Shown here in pieces: positions 57,130 through 64,000 of a DNA stretch of 64,000 bases. Every line of letters starts with the position of its first letter. Within the stretch, counting starts at the first letter, position 1. Made by a program: the position numbers and the translations under genes. Location of the stretch: contig OX465596.1 in the NCBI GenBank assembly GCA_950022295.1, positions 121,686,501-121,750,500 on the forward strand, given 5' to 3'. Below the pieces are notes generated by a model, which made no database searches, was not told the origin of the DNA, and was given only the letters and a program-made list of their open reading frames with translations. This DNA is from Bromus sterilis (taxonomy: Eukaryota > Streptophyta > Magnoliopsida > Poales > Poaceae).

Positions 57130-60100
57130 TTTAGCATGTGGCTTTTAATGATGCATATTGAATGCACAAAAAGTCTTGAGTTCAAAGAAGTTTAGAAAAA
57201 TGAAATGCCTTTGTAACAGATGAGTTTTCGTCTGAAACCCTCGTACTTCGAAAGAGATGGTCCAGTTTGTACACGAAGTGCATCCACCATTTTCCGTAAC
57301 CCTCTCAACTTTTGCACACATGTTATGTGGGTCAAATTATGATACCATGCCATGTTTCAACCTTTCCTGAGTTTAGTTGTAGTGCTTTCCAATTTCAGGG
57401 TCATTTAGCCCAAATAAATCATTAAATGCATGAAAAATAGCAAATGAAGTCAGAAAGGGTTGAAATTTTAGCATGTGGCTTTGAATGATGCATATTGAAC
57501 GCACAAAAAGTCTTGTGTTCAAAGAAGTTTAGAAAAAATGAAATGCCTTTGTAACAAATGAGTTTTCTTCTGAAACCCTCATACTTCGAAAGAGATGGTC
57601 CAGTTTGTACACGAAGTGCATCCAGCTTTTTCCGTAACCCTCTCAACTTTTGCGAACATGTTATGTGGGTCAAATGATGATACCATGCCAAGTTTCAACC
57701 TTTTTTGAGTTTAGTTGTAGTGCTTTCCAATTTTAGGGTCATTTAGCCCAAAATAAATCATTAAATGCATGAAAAAGAGCAAATGAAGTCAGAAAGGGTT
57801 GAAATTTTAGCATGTGGCTTTGAATGATGCATATTGAATGCACAAAAAGTCTTGAGTTCAAAGAAGTTTAGAAAAATGAAATGCCTTTGTAACAGATGAG
57901 TTTTCGTCTGAAACCCTCGTACTTCGAAAGAGATGGTCCAGTTTGTACACGAAGTGCATCCACCATTTTCCGTAACCCTCTCAACTTTTGCACACATGTT
58001 ATGTGGGTCAAATTATGATACCATGCCATGTTTCAACCTTTCCTGAGTTTAGTTGTAGTGCTTTCCAATTTCAGGGTCATTTAGCTCAAAATAAATCATT
58101 AAATGCATGAAAAATAGCAAATGAAGTCAGAAAGGGTTGAAATTTTAGCATGTGGCTTTGAATGATGCATATTGAATGCACAAAAAGTCTTGAGTTCAAA
58201 GAAGTTTAGAAAAATGAAATGCCTTTGTAACAGATGAGTTTTCGTCTGAAACCCTCGTACTTCGAAAGAGATGGTCAAGTTTGTACACGAAGTGCATCCA
58301 CCATTTTCCGTAATCCTCTCAACTTTTGCACACATGTTATGTGGGTCAAATTATGATACCATGCCAAGTTTCAACCTTTCCTGAGTTTAGTTGTAGTGCT
58401 TTCCAATTTCAGGGTCATTTAGCTCAAAATAAATCATTAAATGCATGAAAAATAGCAAATCAAGTCAGAAAGGGTTGAAATTTTAGCATGTGGCTTTGAA
58501 TGATGCATATTGAACGCGCAAAAAGTTTTAAGTTCAAAGAAGTTTAGAAAAATGAAATGCCTTAGTAACAGATGAGTTTTCGTCTGAAACCCTCGTACTT
58601 CGAAAGAGATGGTCCAGTTTGTACACGAAGAGCATCCACCTTTTTCCGTAACCCTCTCAACTTTCGCACACATGTTATGTGGGTCAAATGAGGATACCAT
58701 GCCAAGTTTCAACCTTTCCTGAGTTTAGTTGTAGGGCTTTCCAATTTCAGGGTCATTTATCCCAAAATAAATCATTAAATGCATGAAAAATAGCAAATGA
58801 AGTCAGAAAGGGTTGAAATTTTAGCATGTGGCTTTGAATGATGCATATTGAATGCACAAATTGTCTTGAGTTCAAAGAAGTTTAGAAAAAATGAAATGCC
58901 TTAGTAACAGATGAGTTTTCGTCTGAAACCCTCGTACTTCGAAAGAGATGGTCCAGTTTGTACACGAAGTGCATCCACCTTTTTCCGTAACCCTCTCAAC
59001 TTTCGCACACATGTTATGTGGGTCAAATGATGATACCATGCCAAGTTTCAACCTTTCCTGAGTTTAGTTGTAGTGCTTTCCAATTTCAGGGTCATTTAGC
59101 CCAAAATAAATCATTAAATGCATGAAAAATAGCAAATGAAGTCAGAAAGGGTTGAAATTTTAGCATGTGGCTTTTAATGATGCATATTGAATGCACAAAA
59201 AGTCTTGAGTTCAAAGAAGTTTAGAAAAATGAAATGCCTTTGTAACAGATGAGTTTTCGTCTGAAACCATCGTACTTCGAAAGAGATGGTCCAGTTTGTA
59301 CACAAAGTGCATCCAGCTTTTGCCGTAACCCTCTCAACTTTTGCACACATGTTATGTGGGTCAAATGTTCATACCGTGCCAAGTTTCAACCTTTTCTTAG
59401 TTTAGTTGTAGTGCTTTCCAATTTCAGGGTCATTTAGCCCAAAATAAATCATTAAATGCATGAAAAAGAGCAAAAGAAGTCAGAAAGGGTTGAAATTTTA
59501 GCATGTGGCTTTTAATGATGCATATTGAATGCACAAAAAGTCTTGAGTTCAAAGAAGTTTAGAAAAATGAAATGCCTTTGTAACAGATGAGTTTTCGTCT
59601 GAAACCCTCGTACTTCGAAAGAGATGGTCCAGTTTGTACACGAAGTGCATCCACCATTTTCCGTAACCCTCTCAACTTTTGCACACATGTTATGTGGGTC
59701 AAATTATGATACCATGCCATGTTTCAACCTTTCCTGAGTTTAGTTGTAGTGCTTTCCAATTTCAGGGTCATTTAGCCCAAATAAATCATTAAATGCATGA
59801 AAAATAGCAAATGAAGTCAGAAAGGGTTGAAATTTTAGCATGTGGCTTTGAATGATGCATATTGAACGCACAAAAAGTCTTGTGTTCAAAGAAGTTTAGA
59901 AAAAATGAAATGCCTTTGTAACAAATGAGTTTTCTTCTGAAACCCTCATACTTCGAAAGAGATGGTCCAGTTTGTACACGAAGTGCATCCAGCTTTTTCC
60001 GTAACCCTCTCAACTTTTGCGAACATGTTATGTGGGTCAAATGATGATACCATGCCAAGTTTCAACCTTTTTTGAGTTTAGTTGTAGTGCTTTCCAATTT

Positions 60101-61865
60101 TAGGGTCATTTAGCCCAAAATAAATCATTAAATGCATGAAAAAGAGCAAATGAAGTCAGAAAGGGTTGAAATTTTAGCATGTGGCTTTGAATGATGCATA
60201 TTGAATGCACAAAAAGTCTTGAGTTCAAAGAAGTTTAGAAAAATGAAATGCCTTTGTAACAGATGAGTTTTCGTCTGAAACCCTCGTACTTCGAAAGAGA
60301 TGGTCCAGTTTGTACACGAAGTGCATCCACCATTTTCCGTAACCCTCTCAACTTTTGCACACATGTTATGTGGGTCAAATTATGATACCATGCCATGTTT
60401 CAACCTTTCCTGAGTTTAGTTGTAGTGCTTTCCAATTTCAGGGTCATTTAGCTCAAAATAAATCATTAAATGCATGAAAAATAGCAAATGAAGTCAGAAA
60501 GGGTTGAAATTTTAGCATGTGGCTTTGAATGATGCATATTGAATGCACAAAAAGTCTTGAGTTCAAAGAAGTTTAGAAAAATGAAATGCCTTTGTAACAG
60601 ATGAGTTTTCGTCTGAAACCCTCGTACTTCGAAAGAGATGGTCAAGTTTGTACACGAAGTGCATCCACCATTTTCCGTAATCCTCTCAACTTTTGCACAC
60701 ATGTTATGTGGGTCAAATTATGATACCATGCCAAGTTTCAACCTTTCCTGAGTTTAGTTGTAGTGCTTTCCAATTTCAGGGTCATTTAGCTCAAAATAAA
60801 TCATTAAATGCATGAAAAATAGCAAATCAAGTCAGAAAGGGTTGAAATTTTAGCATGTGGCTTTGAATGATGCATATTGAACGCGCAAAAAGTTTTAAGT
60901 TCAAAGAAGTTTAGAAAAATGAAATGCCTTAGTAACAGATGAGTTTTCGTCTGAAACCCTCGTACTTCGAAAGAGATGGTCCAGTTTGTACACGAAGAGC
61001 ATCCACCTTTTTCCGTAACCCTCTCAACTTTCGCACACATGTTATGTGGGTCAAATGAGGATACCATGCCAAGTTTCAACCTTTCCTGAGTTTAGTTGTA
61101 GGGCTTTCCAATTTCAGGGTCATTTATCCCAAAATAAATCATTAAATGCATGAAAAATAGCAAATGAAGTCAGAAAGGGTTGAAATTTTAGCATGTGGCT
61201 TTGAATGATGCATATTGAATGCACAAATTGTCTTGAGTTCAAAGAAGTTTAGAAAAAATGAAATGCCTTAGTAACAGATGAGTTTTCGTCTGAAACCCTC
61301 GTACTTCGAAAGAGATGGTCCAGTTTGTACACGAAGTGCATCCACCTTTTTCCGTAACCCTCTCAACTTTCGCACACATGTTATGTGGGTCAAATGATGA
61401 TACCATGCCAAGTTTCAACCTTTCCTGAGTTTAGTTGTAGTGCTTTCCAATTTCAGGGTCATTTAGCCCAAAATAAATCATTAAATGCATGAAAAATAGC
61501 AAATGAAGTCAGAAAGGGTTGAAATTTTAGCATGTGGCTTTTAATGATGCATATTGAATGCACAAAAAGTCTTGAGTTCAAAGAAGTTTAGAAAAATGAA
61601 ATGCCTTTGTAACAGATGAGTTTTCGTCTGAAACCATCGTACTTCGAAAGAGATGGTCCAGTTTGTACACAAAGTGCATCCAGCTTTTGCCGTAACCCTC
61701 TCAACTTTTGCACACATGTTATGTGGGTCAAATGTTCATACCGTGCCAAGTTTCAACCTTTTCTTAGTTTAGTTGTAGTGCTTTCCAATTTCAGGGTCAT
61801 TTAGCCCAAAATAAATCATTAAATGCATGAAAAAGAGCAAAAGAAGTCAGAAAGGGTTGAAATTT
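57130..61865. repeat. Tandem duplication of 2,367 bp (7 monomers), nearly identical copies
   Basis: The variant CGTAATCCTCTC occurs at 58,309 and 60,676 (spacing 2,367), CTTGTGTTCAAAG at about 57,512 and 59,879, and AATGTTCATACCGTGCC at about 59,367 and 61,734. The two copies look almost identical by eye. The switch at the right end falls inside a monomer, where GTGGCTTTTAATG is replaced by GTGTCTTTGAATG. The same seven-step spacing (2,367) also links single monomers at about 50.4-53.0 kb and 49.6-52.0 kb. Confidence 0.85.
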
Positions 61866-63880
61866 TAGCATGTGTCTTTGAATGATGCATATTGAATGCA
61901 CAAAAAGTCTTGAGTTCAAATAAGTTTAGAAAAATGAAATGCCTTTGTAACAGATGAGTTTTCGTCTGAAACCCTCGTACTTCGAAAGAGATGGTCCAGT
62001 TTGTACACGAAGTGCATCCAACTTTTGTCGTAACCCTCTCAACTTATGCACACATGTTATGTGGGTCAAATGATGATACCATGCCAAGTTTCAACCTTTC
62101 CTGAGTTTAGTTGTAGTGATTTCCAATTTTAGGGTCATTTAGCTCAAAAAATTTTATTAAATGCATGAAAAATAGCAAATGAAGTCAGAAAGGGTTGAAA
62201 TTTTAGCATGTGGCTTTGAATGGTGCATATTGTACGCACAAAAAGTCTTGAGTTCAAAGAAGTTTAGAAAAATGAAATGCCTTTGTAACAGATGAGTCTT
62301 CTTCTGAAACCCTCATACTTCGAAAGAGATGGTCCAGTTTGTACACGAAGTGCATCCAGCTTTTTCCGTAACCCTCTCAACTTTTGCGAACATGTTATGT
62401 GGGTCAAATGATGATACCATGCCAAGTTTCAACCTTTTTTGAGTTTAGTTGTAGTGCTTTCCTATTTCAGGGTTATTTAGCCCAAAATAAATCATTAAAT
62501 GCATGAAAAAGAGCAAATGAAGTCAGAAAGGGTTGAAATTTTAGCATGTGGCTTTGAATGATGCATATTGAATGCACAAAAAGTCTTGAGTTCAAAGAAG
62601 TTTAGAAAAATGAAATGCCTTTGTAACAGATTTGTTTTCGTTTGAAACCCTCGTACTTCGAAAGAGATGGTCAAGTTTGTACACGAAGTGCATCCACCTT
62701 TTTCCGTAATCCTCTCAACTTTTGCACACATGTTATGTGGGTCAAATTATGATACCATGCCAAGTTTCAACCTTTCCTGAGTTTAGTTGTAGTGCTTTCC
62801 AATTTCAGGGTCATTTAGCCCAAAATAAATCATTAAATGCATGAAAAATAGCAAAAGAAGTCAGAAAGGGTTGAAATTTTAGCATGTGTCTTTGAATGAT
62901 GCATATTGAATGCACAAAAAGTCTTGAGTTCAAATAAGTTTAGAAAAATGAAATGCCTTTGTAACAGATGAGTTTTCGTCTGAAACCCTCGTACTTCGAA
63001 AGAGATGGTCCAGTTTGTACACGAAGTGCATCCAACTTTTGTCGTAACCCTCTCAACTTATGCACACATGTTATGTGGGTCAAATGATGATACCATGCCA
63101 AGTTTCAACCTTTCCTGAGTTTAGTTGTAGTGATTTCCAATTTTAGGGTCATTTAGCTCAAATTTTTTTATTAAATGCATGAAAAATAGCAAATGAAGTC
63201 AGAAAGGGTTGAAATTTTAGCATGTGGCTTTGAATGGTGCATATTGTACGCACAAAAAGTCTTGAGTTCAAAGAAGTTTAGAAAAATGAAATGCCTTTGT
63301 AACAGATGAGTCTTCTTCTGAAACCCTCATACTTCGAAAGAGATGGTCCAGTTTGTACACGAAGTGCATCCAGCTTTTTCCGTAACCCTCTCAACTTTTG
63401 CGAACATGTTATGTGGGTCAAATGATGATACCATGCCAAGTTTCAACCTTTTTTGAGTTTTGTTGTAGTGCTTTCCTATTTCAGGGTTATTTAGCCCAAA
63501 ATAAATCATTAAATGCATGAAAAAGAGCAAATGAAGTCAGAAAGGGTTGAAATTTTAGCATGTGGCTTTGAATGATGCATATTGAATGCACAAAAAGTCT
63601 TGAGTTCAAAGAAGTTTAGAAAAATGAAATGCCTTTGTAACAGATTTGTTTTCGTCTGAAACCCTCGTACTTCGAAAGAGATGGTCAAGTTTGTACACGA
63701 AGTGCATCCACCTTTTTCCGTAATCCTCTCAACTTTTGCACACATGTTATGTGGGTCAAATTATGATACCATGCCAAGTTTCAACCTTTCCTGAGTTTAG
63801 TTGTAGTGCTTTCCAATTTCAGGGTCATTTAGCTCAAAATAAATCATTAAATGCATGAAAAATAGCAAATCAAGTCAGAA
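61850..63880. repeat. Tandem duplication of 1,014 bp (3 monomers) at the right end
   Basis: AACAGATTTGTTTTCGT occurs at about 62,626 and 63,640, TCCTATTTCAGGGTTATTTA at about 62,460 and 63,474, and GTAGTGATTTCCAATTTTAG at about 62,114 and 63,128, all 1,014 apart. The variant ATGTGTCTTTGAATG recurs a third time at about 63,898, so a further copy may begin before the window ends. Confidence 0.85.
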
Positions 63881-64000
63881 AGGGTTGAAATTTTGGCATG
63901 TGTCTTTGAATGATGCATATTGAATGCACAAAAAGTCTTGAGTTCAAATAAGTTTAGAAAAATGAAATGCCTTTGTAACAGATGAGTTTTCGTCTGAAAC

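Larger units (their letters stand above)
25138..64000. repeat. Satellite-scale tandem array of a 338-bp monomer, about 115 copies, open at the right edge
   Basis: Head-to-tail copies begin at CCAATTTCAG (25,138; next copies at 25,476 and 25,814, exactly 338 apart) and continue without interruption to the window end. Constant landmarks, in order within a monomer, are GGGTCATTTAGC, ATTAAATGCATGAAAA, GTCAGAAAGGGTTGAAATTT, GATGCATATTGAA, AGTTCAAA, AATGAAATGCC, CTTCGAAAGAGATGGTCC, GTTTGTACACGAAGTGCATC, CACACATGTTATGTGGGTCA and GAGTTTAGTTGTAGTGCTTT. The monomer is AT-rich. Because 338 is not a multiple of 3, no frame can run through copies; a roughly 91-codon minus-strand frame recurs in many monomers but has no recognisable domain. 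The array follows directly on the CACTA subterminal region and may be its internal repeat. Confidence 0.97.

Noticed and set aside
25172..63745. A minus-strand reading frame of 78-119 codons recurring in many array monomers, and a 62-codon plus-strand frame in some
   Set aside because: The frames are a by-product of the repeat: each monomer copies the same bases, the frame is lost or changed by single variants, and 338 bp is not a multiple of 3. No domain, signal or codon bias suggests a protein, and the plus-strand frame exists only where TGATGATA changed to TGTTCATA or a similar form.
25138..64000. The array as a CRISPR-like or rDNA spacer array
   Set aside because: Units are 338 bp and contiguous without spacers, and no rRNA sequence is present. 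The flanks are plant transposons.
25138..64000. Identity with the Afa-family satellite of Triticeae, which has a similar unit length of about 340 bp
   Set aside because: Length alone is not enough, and I cannot align it from memory; resemblance to CACTA internal repeats seems stronger. A direct search would decide.
25138..64000. Assembly artefact creating the repeated blocks
   Set aside because: Not excluded, but the blocks of different period and different divergence, with private variants in most monomers, fit biological duplication better than a simple assembly loop. Only the 57-62 kb and 61.8-63.9 kb copies are close enough to identity to warrant read support.

Overview
The window is plant nuclear DNA from a large, repeat-rich grass genome, most likely Triticeae (wheat, Aegilops, barley or rye group). 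The signs are nested LTR retrotransposons with grass-type domains, a CACTA transposon terminus whose subterminal region is packed with CCGGGAC/GTCCCGG motifs, and a very long array of a 338-bp repeat. I see no cellular protein-coding gene, tRNA, rRNA or CRISPR. Every recognisable reading frame is retrotransposon polyprotein, and all of it is broken by stops or frameshifts.

Left part (1-24,868), a nest of retroelements. 1-3,592 is a decayed minus-strand Ty3/gypsy element of the Tat type, with integrase, a second RNase H, RNase H and RT read from left to right. A minus-strand Ty1/copia element (Angela/BARE-like) sits beside or inside it. Its 3' LTR runs 3,593-4,303 and 8,119-8,406 and is split by a probable minus-strand gypsy LTR (4,304-8,118). 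Its RNase H is at 8,427-9,020 and its gag-protease-integrase-RT start is at 22,223-24,660. Between these copia halves lie (a) a plus-strand chromodomain gypsy element truncated at its 5' end (9,175-12,039), with a roughly 4-kb 3' LTR (12,040-14,390 plus 17,095-18,764) that is itself interrupted by a 2.4-kb segment bounded by 292-bp direct repeats; and (b) a minus-strand LTR element with little coding capacity (18,765-22,222). One large deletion could explain the losses of copia RT, chromovirus 5' end and the end of one LTR.

Right part (24,869-64,000). A CACTA terminus begins at 24,869, inside the copia leader. Its 270-bp GC-rich subterminal region changes at about 25,138 directly into a head-to-tail array of a 338-bp AT-rich monomer. 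The array fills the rest of the window (38.9 kb, about 115 copies) and runs off the right edge. Distinctive monomer variants recur at fixed spacings of about 1,014, 1,351, 2,018, 2,367 and 3,042 bp. The array therefore consists of local higher-order blocks of 3, 4, 6, 7 and 9 monomers produced by successive tandem duplications. The repeat resembles internal repeats of Triticeae CACTA elements (from memory), so the whole array may be a satellite-scale expansion inside a CACTA transposon. This is the most interesting feature of the window.
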